Of a DNA stretch of 64,000 nt, positions 32,890-44,879 are shown piece by piece. Numbering within the stretch: position 1 is the stretch's first letter; every line of letters starts with the position of its first letter. The position numbers and the translations under genes were made by a program. Source of the DNA: Acanthosoma haemorrhoidale (taxonomy: Eukaryota > Arthropoda > Insecta > Hemiptera > Acanthosomatidae); NCBI GenBank assembly GCA_930367205.1, contig OV884011.1, positions 167,783,226 through 167,847,225 on the forward strand. Reading direction: 5' to 3'. The notes under the pieces were generated by a model. That model saw nothing but the letters and a program-made list of their open reading frames with translations, searched no databases and was not told the DNA's origin.

Positions 32890-35500
32890 GCGTTCCAATT
32901 ACTGACATACTTTCTGTTGTTACATTCACTTATTTATAATTTATTTAATAAAATAATCCTATCAAATCGCTTCTTAAAAATAACATTGCAGTGTAAATGT
33001 TATATATATAACATAGCAATGTATTGCCTTATAAAGCAATACGTAGTCCTGCTTTTCCATTAACGTGGATACAATTGGTTTGAAACTCAATTTGTAGAAA
33101 AGAGTCCTACACATATAGGTAAGGTCAAACTGGAGATGCTACAAGTTTTGGATATTAGCATTAATGACTTTTAAGAGTAATTAATTATCTATAACCCTCC
33201 GCCCAAGAAAAGAGTGGTTGAATCATCCAATAAGGTGTGTCTATCGGGAGGGATTACAGCATATCTGAGAACCGAAACGATTGACAGAGACATGTACAGG
33301 AAGTTTCCACAGCCTCTAAACCAGATACTGTAACATATTGTTAATGATGATGGTTTAATTAATTTTGACTAATATAACCTCGTGAATGATACAAATTTCA
33401 TGTTTCCAGATTAAACGGGGAAGGTAACAACCAACAGAACAGACAGCCCTAGGCATTGGTGAGACATATTGTCTTGATTTTTATCTTTTTTGTAAATAAA
33501 AATTTTTTACTCTTTTTAACAAGTTAAGAAGAGACTTGTTAATAAAAGAATACTTATGTTTGAAAAGAATTCATTTAATATGTTTTAGATGCTTATCCTG
33601 TATATCAGGTCGGTTCTTTATTCTCAATTGAAAACTTGAAGTTATCGTAAATTAAATATACTCGTATTTACATTGTTGTCTTCATCCTTCTAATCAATAT
33701 TGGTGTATACTGCATTCACTAACTAGATCACTGATGGTCTTCGAGATAACATTTTATATATCGAGAACTTTCTCTGACTTGGTTATTGGACATGTATCAG
33801 GATTACTATACATCCAATTACTTAATAACTTATTTATACCTGGTCAACTTAAATACGCATATTGATTAAACAATTGGCGCATTACACAGATCACTTCAAC
33901 CAATGCCTTCTCCATCCTTCACTACTCTTGATATGTTGTAATTTCTTCATTTAATTATTAATTAAGTGAATAAATAAATTTATTGATATTACAAAATTAA
34001 ATATCACTTATGAAATCCATTTTAACTACATCTGAAACTTATACTATATAACTAGAGTAAGACTAATTGATGTAAAAATATCTTGCATTGTTTTATATAT
34101 GTTAAATTATAATTTATTTTGTTACAATAACTCTTCCAAGAAAAATACTGCAATAAAAAATTCTTAGTTACTACGCCCCTGGCAGCCAAAAATGTAAAAT
34201 ATTTTTGAGAAAAACATTTGATTTTAAATTAACATTATTTCTATTTTTGGGAATATCTCTGAAATTACCCTTACATTGATGTCTGTAAATGTGTTTTTAA
34301 CTGTCAGGAATACAATCTTAACTTGTTACTAATGTTACCACTTCCCATTCTGATCCGAGTATCCCATTTCTCCCTTCCCATCTGTTTCTTGCTTTATAGT
34401 TTATTACCTTTTGTTATAAAAACTTTCTGTTTGTACTTTCTTACAACTTTCTTCAGGTGTCTATCTACCACTGGGCGAAACTAGAAGAATCTGTCATTAC
34501 CTTTAAAAGGTAAATAGCTTTGGATCTAGACTTCAAAAAACTTAAAAGTTAATTTTAAAAATTGTGGCCTTTTAATAAATTAAAACATACGCAACTAGAT
34601 GTGGCCTATTGTTGAGTATTCCTTCGAGATAGTACCATCATCTTACACAGAAGAAAGACTACTGCTACAAACAGGTTTGTTAAGTATAGCCTCTGTCTTC
34701 AGTCATGACATGTATATTTGTTTGTGCACAATAGAATAATCTAAATGGCGTCATAAAAGAAAAAAACAGTTTCTTGAAAACATTATGCGCAGAATACTTT
34801 TTATTTTTTCAACTATATCTCGCTCTAAAATAAAGCTTATCTATTATTATCTCAGGAGGTTTAAGTGTGTGACCATGTTTTGACTATTGTCAGGGTCTAG
34901 AATATTTCCCTGGTCACGAATTTAGAATCATTCTAAGCACATAATAATAAATAGACATAAATTAATAAATGATTACTTTTTTAGTAAAAATTGATTTATC
35001 AACGAAATAGTCTAGATAAAATAAGCTGGATAAAAACTAAAATAACTTAGTACGGTTATCGGATAACTCTCGATAGCTCGATGCTTTGTTGGTTAGGGAA
35101 ATTTGTTTTTATTCGCTTGAGGTTACCTTGTTTAATCGAAAAAAAAACCGAAGAGGATATCTCGAGAAAATTTAACACTACAAGTCAAAGGAACATGCTA
35201 TTTTCCTTTACAACTCGAAGAAAGCCAAACTTAAAGGTGTTAAAAGCGCTGTTCATGAAGTAAGTGACAGTTGGGCTATTACGCATCATCTCTACCCCAC
35301 TGTACTGCCCTAAAACATGCAGGTTTCAAACGTGTCACTTAGTTTTGGTATGGTACAGTTTCTAATAATGGGGCGAAACTTCGAAAGCAGGCAAATGAAG
35401 GTAAACTTTTATGCAAATGAAAAAGAGACTCGGAATTTCCTGATGTTGAAGAATGAAAAACACCAACTATTTTTAACTCGAACTATGCATAACTCAAAGT
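32890..35500. other. AT-rich non-coding DNA
   Basis: No gene or clear repeat recognised; A/T-rich with short open frames only. Confidence 0.6.
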
Positions 35501-35604
35501 GATTTCTCTTTCCCCCGAAGTTCTAGTTACCGAGAGTTGTCTGTATTAATAATTAAGAACCAAACAAACGATCGGTAATCAAACCCACGGAAATAAGAAA
35601 AAGT

Positions 35605-35838
35605 CCTGTGACGATTACGAACGGAAGTTGGTGTTCTCCAGGAGAAAACCCTTCTAAATAGTGCTGTGTATTTTCTCAAAATATATTTCAGGGTTTTGTT
35701 TTCTTTTATGCTCATGTGCTCTGCACGAATGAGATTTGGTATTTGATCAATGATATTTTCAGGTGAAGGAGAGATTTCTTCTAATTCTCCTAATAATTCT
35801 TGAATATTTAGTTCAAAGCTATTGTATTTATTTTTACA
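35605..35838. repeat. Duplicated segment, copy 1
   Basis: Starts cctgtgacgattac and shares ttctccaggagaaaa, tattttctcaaaatatattt and gagatttggtat with 36781-37058 in the same order and orientation. The two copies lie 1.18 kb apart. Confidence 0.8.
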
Positions 35839-36169
35839 GTTGAGATTGAAGGGACCGATATTATATTGCAGATAACATAATAATTATATTTTTTATTAAG
35901 TTCTATTTTAACTAACTGAATACCTGCAGTTGTTATTGAATTTTTATTGGTGCTTTCTTTCAATGATTTTTATTTTAACTCTTGAGTGGATAAAGATATT
36001 GTATTCGTTTGTATTTCATTTTAAAAATGAAGATTCCGTGTATATCTATCGCTTACTCTAAATTTGTATAGCTTATGATTGTCGAGATATTTTAATCCCA
36101 GGTTTAGAAGAGGTGACTTCAAATTAAAATATCAGTGTACCGAGAAGAAATATTTAGTAACTGAGGTGA

Positions 36170-36440
36170 ACCTCAAACGAGGTTCGGGGTAGGCGAAAAC
36201 TCTCTGGATCTCAAAGGCGAGTGTGAACCTGAAAGGGACAGACTGGATCGCTGGGGGAGACGCTACTAGATACAGTTTGTGGGGCCCCAAAGATCTTCGT
36301 CTACATGGAAGGGATCCCTTCCAAGGCTGGGCTAGTTTTAGCGAGACCAAGGCAGGGAATCCCACTATGGAGGTGTGGGGTCTGACAGCACCGGACTAAA
36401 GCTACCAAGGGTAGGAAAGAGAGGTGTAGAGGTATTAGAT
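36170..36440. repeat. GC-rich interspersed repeat, copy 1 of 3
   Basis: Shares long blocks with 39.23-39.49 kb: ggtaggcgaaa, ggcgagtgtgaacc, cagactggat, gggagac, ggcagg.a.tcccac, ggggtctg and ccggactaaa. Not assigned to a known family. Confidence 0.75.
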
Positions 36441-36780
36441 TTCTTGATAAAATATGGAAAGGTGTTTTCTCCCATTTAGAAATAACGATGATAATAAGAA
36501 GACTATATTCTACGAATCACTTTAGATATAAACATAATTACACTAGCATGAGAAAAATAAATAAGTAATAATAACTTATTTGCAACAGGGTGGATGTTAT
36601 TAGCGTTACACGCAGAATTTTAAAAAACCTACCACAGGTAATTGAAGGAAAATGACTTATCCAATCAAGTGAAAATAAGGTTTATTAGAACTCATTTACA
36701 TTTATGCAGCTCTGTAGAGAATAGACATAACGTACAAATATTTAATATCAATGATTACTGATGGTTTATTGTCCGAGAAA

Positions 36781-37058
36781 CCTGTGACGATTACTTCCGT
36801 TTGTGTTCTCCAGGAGAAAATGTCCTTGCGCGACAGAAAAAAAAAGTTTTTTTTTTAACTGTTCTAAATATCGCTGGGTATTTTCTCAAAATATATTTCA
36901 GGGTATTTTATTTTTATTTTATGATCATTTGATCTGCAAGGAAGAGATTTGGTATCTGATCGATGATATCGCGTAAAGAAGAAATTTCTTCTACTTCTTC
37001 TACTACTAATTCTTGGAGCTAAAGTTGAAATCTATTGCATTTATTTTTGCTAAACAGG
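36781..37058. repeat. Duplicated segment, copy 2
   Basis: Direct repeat of 35605-35838. It differs by a short insertion around 36828-36858 that holds A and T runs. Confidence 0.8.
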
Positions 37059-38509
37059 GTAACTTCGTTTTGGTAAATACCTTCAGTGATCTCTCTATCA
37101 TCGTTTTTATAATTAATAAAGTAAATGAAGTTATATTTTGTTTATTCCTTGTTTCACACCCAATATTTCTTCTTCCTTGTAATCGTGTAAGTTAAACAAA
37201 ATTGTTTTCTCCTAGAATTCGATGTCATTTCCATCCCTTTCATTGCCTCGTTACCGTGTAAAGTTTCATAATTCGGGCTAAATTTATAACTGTAAAATTT
37301 TATTTTGTTCGGGTAATTTAAGAAGTTGTTATTGTTGCAGAAGGTGAATATTTCTCCCGTACCTTTATATTCTCTAGAAGCGGTTTTTATAACATTTTCT
37401 AGATGCCTTTGAACGCCATTAGGTATTACCTGTGGATTATTATAGTTTGTTTTCCCTAAAAAATGTTCAATTCGGTTTTCTATTTCCCTTACTTTTTTTG
37501 ACGATTTTGATGTGAGTTAATGGCCCGCATGGAAACCGTCTGTCCAGTTGTGCCTTTGCACGGTTGTTGAACATTATTCCTAAAATTTCATTAATTTGTG
37601 TTGTGAAAATAGGCTTGTTGATCTCTTGGATGACATTCACGGTTTGTTAAGGTTGTTTTTCTTGGAGGCGTATTACCTGCGGTTGCTGATGGTCACAATT
37701 GTAACGATTTTGATAAAGTTGTTGATAGTTATGGCGATTATTATATTGTCTCTTATTATTTGTGAATCGTTTGCCGTCATTAAATTTTTTTTTTATTGTG
37801 GGTATCAAAATTTTGATGTTGCCAGCCATATTCATTGAGCCAGAGGATATTAGGCCATCAAGCAGTAATTTTTGAAGTTTCTTAGGTCGTCTAAATTTTT
37901 AATTTGTCCGTTTTGGTTATTAAGTATGTTCTTACGTGGAGTGGCATGTTTGTAAAAAAAGTGGTACAGGAGTTGGTATTCTAAGCGAGCTATGGGCGTC
38001 TCTTTGTTAATAGTCTTGTCAATCCTTTACCTGGAGATTATCAACGTCGTGTTCTTTTTGGTTCTCTGTAGAAAATCTAGGGGGTGCTCTTTGGGCTTGA
38101 TGTTAGTATTAAATAATTTTAAGGTAAGTTTTTCAATAGAACGCGAGTCTCCAGACGTCCTTTCTAAATAATTTAATAACTAATTCGAAAGTAGTGTTTA
38201 TGCAGTCAGCGTCACCCTTTAGGAGGGCGAGTACTTAGCTGAGTAGTCTTTTCTCGTTCAATTCTCTGAAAGGATTATTTTTACCGCATACTATATTCCT
38301 CATTTGTCAACAACATTAACGAATTTCAATAAATTATCCGGATTACAATCAAAGTTAGGGAATGATATCGTATTCAGCACTCTTAATTTGAAACGGCCAG
38401 TTACTAATCTTAAATTTTTAATTTGTTCTGCTATAATTTCGAGAGCTGGATGAGACATAAAGACATTTAAGAATACTTAAAAATAATTTTAAAAAACTAA
38501 AAATTATGA

Positions 38510-39120
38510 GTTACAAAATTTCGTGTCTTCTTGCTGAATACCTGTGAGTCCAGAGGTGACTTACCTGGAATACCTCGGGAAATGTGAAATAAGGAGAGGA
38601 TTGTAAAGCAGGAAAAAGGGGAAGACGTATGTCTTATTTAGTGGCTTCTCTGGAGAGTTATGCTCGGTAACAATACGAAAAATATAAAATCAAAGTTTTA
38701 TCTCTACATCAATACTTGAATACATCAAACCTTGATTGACTTTGAGGGGGGGACATGCTTTTGTAGTGTCCTCTTGAGGTCTAGCAATATCGCAATGGAG
38801 AACCAGTTATCCGTGTTCCTTGTTATCTATTTCCAACATTTGCCGGATTTCCTGTGATTGAGGCTCGTGCCCGTATTTTGTTGTTACAGTCGACCACGGT
38901 TTTTTGACAGGAGATAATTCCAGTCCTTTGACACAAAGCGCTTCCTGGTGAATGATGCAATGATATTTAAGAAGAGGTATTTTCGAATAATTTTCTAATA
39001 GTGCGTTAAAGCTCTTTGTCGGGTTGTCACGAGGGGGGTGCCTAGCTACCCTAGCCCTGGTGACGAAGTGAGGGTTGATTAGGCTATGACCTGGACAATC
39101 GTTTCATGACGGGTCTTACT
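38510..39120. other. Unassigned sequence between repeats
   Basis: Moderately GC-rich, no open frame of note. The last 100 bases (a gaggggggtgcc block) resemble the region before the third repeat copy near 41.29 kb and may belong to the same repeat. Confidence 0.4.
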
Positions 39121-39129
39121 ATCTGACAA

Positions 39130-39490
39130 CATATTTGATAGGCATGTGCCCCGACAATGCACTATATTCAGGAGAAGAGGTATAGGGTAGGTAGTTTGTG
39201 TGGTCTTGGAATGACCACGAATTCACACTCGGTATCTGAGGGTAGGCGAAATCCGTCCGGATCCCGAAGGCGAGCGTGAACCGGAGAAAGGCAGACTGGA
39301 TTGCCGTGGGAGACACTACTTGGTAAATTTGTAGGGCCAAAACAACCGTTGTTCGCGAGGGAGAGGTCTCTCCCAATGAGCTGCTAATTTTAGTAAGGCG
39401 AAGGCAGAGACTCCCACCAGGATAGTTTGGGGTCTGGCAAGGCCGGACTAAAACATAGTGAGGTTAGGAAGAGAGGTCCACAGGTTTTCA
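39130..39490. repeat. GC-rich interspersed repeat, copy 2 of 3 (longest)
   Basis: Its first half (gcactatattcaggagaaga, then tggtcttggaatgaccac, then ctcggtatctgag) matches 41.43-41.53 kb and its second half matches 36.17-36.44 kb, so it links the two shorter copies. No coding capacity seen. Confidence 0.8.
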
Positions 39491-39899
39491 TAAATGAGAA
39501 GGCCAAGTCTTGAACATCAGTACAGCCGCAAGTCATCAGTTAGAGCGTCGTCGGGATAATGATTTAAAGCCCCAGACCCCGGGTCTTATATACCCAGCTG
39601 GCTTGGTTAGTAGCCAATAATATCAGATTCTATTGTACCCAATGCCAGCTCAGTATGCGGTGGCCCTCTGTTCTTGGCAGCCGTAGGCTTGGCCTGGTCT
39701 GGGTCGCTACCTGCTATGGATAGCGGGTGAGGGTCCCCAGTGTCTAACTAATTGACTTGCAGCTGCGCCTTTTATTGTATTATATTTACAATGATTTATG
39801 GTTTGGTAACGATATTTACATTTGTTTAAATTAATTTACAATATATATAACATAGAGTGTAGGGTGTTTTTTTTTATGTAGTTAGCGGTCGCTACACCC
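39491..39899. other. Unassigned sequence with a TATA-like box
   Basis: Contains ggtcttatataccc near 39580 in moderately GC-rich surroundings, and a short inverted pair (gtgtagggtgt and acacccttg) at 39.86-39.90 kb. This could be part of a decayed transposon end; not resolved. Confidence 0.3.
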
Positions 39900-40705
39900 T
39901 TGTTTTTACTATCCAAGCGGGCTCTTCAGAGCAAACTCTGTCTAATTTTCCTTGAAAACCGATTTCTACCTCTTTAAACAACTTCTCCTGCAGTCGTTGC
40001 TCGTAGTTCACTGAAGTCAAGAGTTCTTCAAAAGTTTTAAGATTTTCGTCGACCACACGAACGAAAACACGCAGCTAAACAGATAATTTATTGTCACAAT
40101 ACGTCCAAAGCCACAGAAAAATATTTGAAACTCAAAAGCTTGGAAATTACCTGCACACTCACATCTTTAGTCTTCTCGTCAATTCGCCACATTACCGTAT
40201 TTTTAGAGAGGGCTTTTTTGTCCTCTAGTTTTGAAATTATGTAACCGTTGGTCTGTTTTGCAAATATTTTTCAGCTCGGCTTGATAACTTGCTCTCCTTC
40301 CCTGCTTAGCTTCATTTGTTGTGCCAGAAGCAAATAGATTTCATAAGAAGCTGTTACCATTGAAGAAACTTCATTACTTTGTTTTTGGAATATTAATTGC
40401 TGCCCGCATAACGAATTTTTCTTTATATGAATCCGATCTCAAGACTGAACACACTGGATACTTGAAATAAAATTAAGAATGATTCTTCGTTAAGCGCCTC
40501 TCTAAATTATTTCTCTCTAAATTTAGGCATCGAAACATTTCCACTACAGATCAAACACACTGGTTTTTGTACATTCGCGTTATTAAACAGAAATCGTTCA
40601 TCCCAATGGCCGTTGAGCACTCTCGCTTTCCTTATCTCCTTTTCGTATATCCACTTGCTTATTTCACTTTTAAAAGGAGAAGACTTGAAGAAATTGTTCA
40701 AAAAA
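39900..40705 (-). pseudogene. hAT-family transposase remnant with BED-type finger
   Basis: Minus strand, from 40.70 kb down: a frame with a WIYEKEIRKARVLNGHWDERF segment followed by KPVCLICSGNVSMPK is the start of the BED-like zinc finger found in hAT transposases of the GTF2IRD2/ZBED-related group. Further down, frames read SSMVTASYEIYLLLAQ and VSNIFLWLWTY-like remnants at the positions where this family has ASY..A.LIA and the FSLALDESTD block, then FEELLTSVNYEQRL. Stops and frameshifts separate the pieces, so it is dead. Terminal repeats were not found. Confidence 0.6.
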
Positions 40706-41429
40706 GGGCCAGGGAATCTGGAATTCTAGGTGAAAAGCTGGTAATACACGTGCCAGTTAATCTTCAGAAAATATTAGAGGACGCGCTTCCTTTGTCTTTT
40801 GCCACCTGGGTCATATGCACCGAGAGATCAAGGAGAGCTGTGGCTCTTTGTTCTTATTCCCTTTGTTATCAAACTACCCCAACCCCACAGCACTTGACTA
40901 CATTCACCAATTTTCCAATAAGTTTAGCAAGTGGGACTAATATCTGATAAGTAGATAAACTTAAAAAACAAAACTCAGTTGGTCGCGGGCTATTCAAAAA
41001 GGCACGTGGGTTTTTGTACCCCTCCTTCAGTAGAGAGGTGCTTGAAAAAATAATGAAAGGAACTTTTTGCTAACTTTCATGATTTATCAAGACTCAGCTC
41101 AGAACCTATGTAACATTGAGAGTGTTAATGACTTTTTTGCCATGATAAGATACGGTAATAAAAAAAAATAATTGGAAGATATTGCAAAAAGTAAAATTGC
41201 ATCTTTAAAGCAACAATAGAAATGGCATATTCAATGTATACAGAATGGCTTAGCAAATATAACAGAGCCATTTTGGTTCGTCGGTTTGTGAGGGGGGCGC
41301 CCGCAGTCGGCCGGGTGTCAAGAAAGAGATAAAATGGGTAAACCTGTAGTCTTAGACCTTTGCTGGCGGCCTAGTTGGTGGGGCTTTATTCGTATTGATC
41401 TGACTCCATAAGATCATAGAAGGTGCGCC

Positions 41430-41530
41430 CCAACAGTGCACTTTGTTCAGGAGAAGAGATACAGGGTAGGCATTATAGGTAGTTTATGTGGTCTTGGAAT
41501 GACCACAAATTCATACTCGGTATCTGAGCG
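41430..41530. repeat. GC-rich interspersed repeat, copy 3 of 3
   Basis: Matches the first half of the 39.13-39.49 kb copy (cagtgcactttgttcaggag, tggtcttggaatgaccac, ctcggtatctgag). The match stops abruptly where a LINE fragment begins. Confidence 0.75.
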
Positions 41531-41539
41531 TAGTAGCAC

Positions 41540-41990
41540 ACATCACATCCAAACAAGTCATTAACAAACGATTTAAACTTCTTTGCCTCATGGACAAACT
41601 TTTTAAAATAACAATAAAAAAAAAGAGACTGATTACCAAAACTATATTCCTACCTGGTCCTAAGGAATTGCAGTCTTCCTCCACATACAATCCAGAATCC
41701 TCATACCCAGTCATACCCTTCACGCTGATCTCAACATACCATTCTTCCAAGACCTACCCAACCTCCCGCTACCAGAACTTCCATTCCCGCCTCCTTGGGC
41801 TTTCCAATCCGTATGCTATCGCTCTAGTCTCCAATCTCATCCCTGACAAACCAAAGTGAAGCCTAAGGTGGAGGTGGTTTAGTGACATCGTCCAAACCAA
41901 TAGTAATTTAATCTTATGAACTCTGGGTGATACAATGTCAAGTAAAGTGGTTTTGCCTAAAGAGCAAAATAACAATAAACAAATCAACCC
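41540..41990 (+). mobile_element. Jockey-like LINE 3' fragment
   Basis: Frames around 41.69-41.87 kb read LHADLNIPFFQDLPNL and, after a frameshift, YQNFHSRLLGLSNPYAIALV, matching the order seen at the C-terminus of the intact LINE at 52-55 kb (LHNDLNIPYI... FTKFHSSLSNHPNPVAQS). It is therefore a related but diverged element, on the plus strand, truncated and frameshifted. Confidence 0.6.
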
Positions 41991-41999
41991 CCCCAAAGA

Positions 42000-42640
42000 A
42001 TCAAGTTACTAATAATCTAAAGCCATAAATACTGCTTATAATACTTATGTATTAATTGCCATTACAACTTTTTTTTTAATTTTTAATAAAGTTCTTTTAT
42101 ATAAGTTAAAAAAAAACACAGAAACATCTAGAAATAATGTGTCATTTGATATAGAAATTGATAAAAATTGAGTAGCTTAGTCATAAAAATGTTGTCTAGA
42201 CAGCTAAAGTATTTGATTCATTACAAAATAAACCATCTACCAGCGCGTAACACATAAAAAATGCTGTTTTATTTAAATTTCTAGTTTAAAATTTAAATAA
42301 TTTTTTTTTCTATATACACCTTCCGAAAGTCTTCTTAGTAGTGGTTAAATGTTTTCGCCACATACCCTCAACTTATCCATTATATAAACAAAACCTTCGC
42401 ATTGATAATTAAGGCGTTGTATGTCTGACTAGCATAGAATATATAGAGTATGTGCAGAGGATTATGATAGCGGCGCGAAGACTCCAACATCTCTCAATGT
42501 TGTTACCCTACATTCTAGATCATTTGTTCCATTCCTAAGTAGTTAAAAATACATAACTTGCATTAACATAATTGATTCCAAAAGACACCACGCCTACAGT
42601 GAAGACGTCATACAGGTACACATTCGAAAGAATAGCCCGT
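42000..42640. other. AT-rich non-coding DNA
   Basis: Nothing recognised; A/T runs dominate. Confidence 0.6.
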
Positions 42641-42656
42641 GACATAAGAAAGTGAG

Positions 42657-42860
42657 GTGGTGGTAGCCTTTGTAGGTGGCGCCATCAGCGGGCAGCTCGC
42701 CAACCACCGGCGGATTGTCGCCAGACCACTGCATTCCGTTCAGTACGGTCGTGTTCTTGTTGGACTGAAGGCCTCGCTCTGTCTCGAAGGTCTGTTGTTT
42801 GTTCTTGCACAGTGGTGTTGTTCAGTGTGTCTGTGCTCTCGAGGATATCGTTGCATCTCT
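42657..42860 (+). other. CpG-containing segment ending in a splice-donor consensus
   Basis: This stretch is clearly GC-richer than its surroundings, contains initiator-like TCAGT at about 42739 and 42823, and runs into CTCTGGTGAGTAAT, a good 5' splice site at 42861. It could be a non-coding first exon of a neighbouring gene. No downstream exon or conserved protein supports this, so it stays tentative. Confidence 0.2.
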
Positions 42861-42869
42861 GGTGAGTAA

Positions 42870-43880
42870 TACCTAGTAGTTGTAGCCCGTCCGAGTCTTC
42901 TTACAAGGCAGACAAAAGAAATATTCAGAATGAACACATTATATTCACGAGCTTGTCTGTCCACTGTCTCACCAAAATGAAACATATATTTGAGTAGTAA
43001 GTCGTCACCGCTTGATTTTTAGTTATTTTATCACTCAGTAAGGACACGTTTATTAGCCGTCAATTTAAATTTGAATGAAACTCGTCACATTCATTGGATG
43101 TATTATCGAAGTGAATTGTATTTCGGGTATGCAGTTAACACCTGACCCGGCCGCACAACATCCTCTGACATTTAGACAATATTTTATGAATTATTTTTTG
43201 CAGTATTAAAACTTCTTAACCTAACTCAATTTAGAAAATTAAAAAATGTGGACGTTGCTAAAGAGGCGTTTTTTTGGTACTGAACGCATCGAAATTTTTA
43301 TTTGAGTGGGAGGGTTTGTTTGGAATGGGGTATTTAGGGAGCCGCGGTAAACTTCTTTTATTGCGTGCTAAAGGTATGTCTTGTACTGTTGCTTCTTCGC
43401 CGAGTGGTGGTACAGGCTGCGGGTGTGCCCTTGTACTCTTCTGGATCCTTCATTACAAGACAGACATAGAAGAACATGTACAGACATAGAAATATGACAG
43501 TTGCCCGAACTACGACGGGTCACTGACCGTGAGCCACACACTCTCACCTACCTGCTTCGCCTCCAGACCTGTGCTACCTCTATACCTGCCTACCTTCTTG
43601 CCGCATATTCTAACCTCACTTCCTCTCTCTTATTTAGATTTAGTTCTCGCTGTGTCTGTGTACAGGCTAAGGATATAAATGTCTAAACTCTTTTATTTAT
43701 ATCAACAATACTTCACTAGGTTGCAAGGCTTTTTTATTGCTTGTAGCTGAGTAAATCTTAGGCATGCCCAAATCAAATATTGTCATAAATAATCAGCAGG
43801 TACATGATTAATGGAAAACATCATTTCTCTATGTCAAACACGGGGTGTGAACAAGTTTTCAAACCTCGTAATAATGACAG
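42870..43880. other. Unassigned non-coding DNA
   Basis: Short open frames (up to 71 codons) without recognisable similarity. No repeat structure seen. Confidence 0.5.
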
Positions 43881-43884
43881 TTTT

Positions 43885-44003
43885 GAAAGATAATGTATGT
43901 TTCATGAGATTTAATGTAGGCTTCACTGTTACCTTGGTATATAGTCCTAAAACTATGTACCAAGATAGGAGTAGATCCTACATTAAATCTCATGAAATAT
44001 CTT
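43885..44003. repeat. Long hairpin with perfect 21-bp arms
   Basis: Bases 43900-43920 are the exact reverse complement of 43977-43997. The pairing continues inward (cttggtatatagt against actatgtaccaag, one mismatch) and outward (aaagata against tatcttt). The fold is nearly continuous over about 118 nt with a short terminal loop. It may be a tiny MITE or a source of a hairpin RNA. Confidence 0.65.
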
Positions 44004-44609
44004 TGATAATTTATAGATAGTTAGGTCATAAAACAACATAAAAGTTCTTCATGAAAGACATACTGTAAAGGAGAAGCATTCTTACCTAAGAAGACTTGTT
44101 ATCATACGTCATACCTGTAATTTACTTCGGACTTTTCACCTGGGGGCATAGGAGGTGGATCTCTCAAAAGCTTCCTGTATATATTTTGGGAAAATTAAAA
44201 TCCTAAATTAACAGTTTCCGTGATTTTTTTGTAATAATAGACCCCTGAAGTACCATCTACATATTACATACTATGATAAGAAAATATTTTGACAGGACCG
44301 GCATACCGGGACATTCTGCTACTGAGAAAAATGTCTTAGATTGTATCTTGAAAACTAAGACTAAGCTTTGTTTGCCCACTAATATCTGAACCTACTTGTA
44401 ACTATTAAAATGTCATAATACTTGCCAAAGCGTTTTCTACTATGAAACTGTCACCCTCAGAGCTACAATCGGCAATAATGTGAAACATATTAGCATATAG
44501 TGCATGTTGTTAACAGATTATTAATTGATTGTTTAATAGGTATCATAATGCATTTATGTATAATAAAATGTATGGTAGTCTATACGGTAACGTTTCTCAA
44601 AACCTTTTG

Positions 44610-44672
44610 GCAAAAGGGAGACTTAAACCGAGACTCTTAGTCAATCTACTGGACTATGCCACCCAGCCAAGA
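44610..44672 (-). repeat. Possible tRNA-like SINE head
   Basis: Read on the minus strand it begins GGCTGGGTGGCATAGTCCAG, similar to a tRNA 5' half with an A box, and about 30 bases later has GGTTTAAGTCTCC at the B-box position. Matches are imperfect; a decayed SINE is the best guess. Confidence 0.3.
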
Positions 44673-44747
44673 AGCCGACAGCAATTGTAAAAAACCAAGT
44701 ACAAATTCGCTTGCAAGTTAAGTGGCGTTATGACTTACAAGTTACGT

Positions 44748-44867
44748 GGCGTTTAGTTTCAAAATCACCTCTATCCCGTGGAATGACGACTTCAAAAGTG
44801 CATCCTCGTATCAAACCCAGCTGAGAGTTTGTGTTTTTGGATCGAGCTGGTTTTGAAACTAAACGCC
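44748..44867. repeat. Inverted repeat, 17-bp perfect arms
   Basis: GGCGTTTAGTTTCAAAA at 44748-44764 pairs with 44851-44867. Just before the left arm is an imperfect direct repeat (gcaagttaagtggcgtt, caagttacgtggcgttt). Looks like a small non-autonomous element. Confidence 0.6.
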
Positions 44868-44879
44868 TCATATTTTGAA

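Larger units (their letters stand above)
35520..38500 (-). mobile_element. Degenerate LTR-retrotransposon remnant (gag-like)
   Basis: On the minus strand around 38.5-38.3 kb a short open stretch resembles the gag of insect Ty3/gypsy (errantivirus-like) elements, with the pattern of an N-rich PNF...NPDNLLKFV segment, and then reaches a stop. Downstream on the same strand at 37.84-37.65 kb is an N/Q/R-rich open frame of 62 codons, as is common at gag ends. Many stops and frameshifts make it inactive. No LTR pair or target duplication was identified, and no envelope-like gene was seen. The lower part contains a duplicated segment. Assignment is by eye and tentative; boundaries are estimates. Confidence 0.4.

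Noticed and set aside
35520..38500. Complete endogenous LTR retroelement with gag, pol and env
   Set aside because: Only short gag-like stretches are readable; no LTR pair, no reverse-transcriptase motif and no envelope gene were found.
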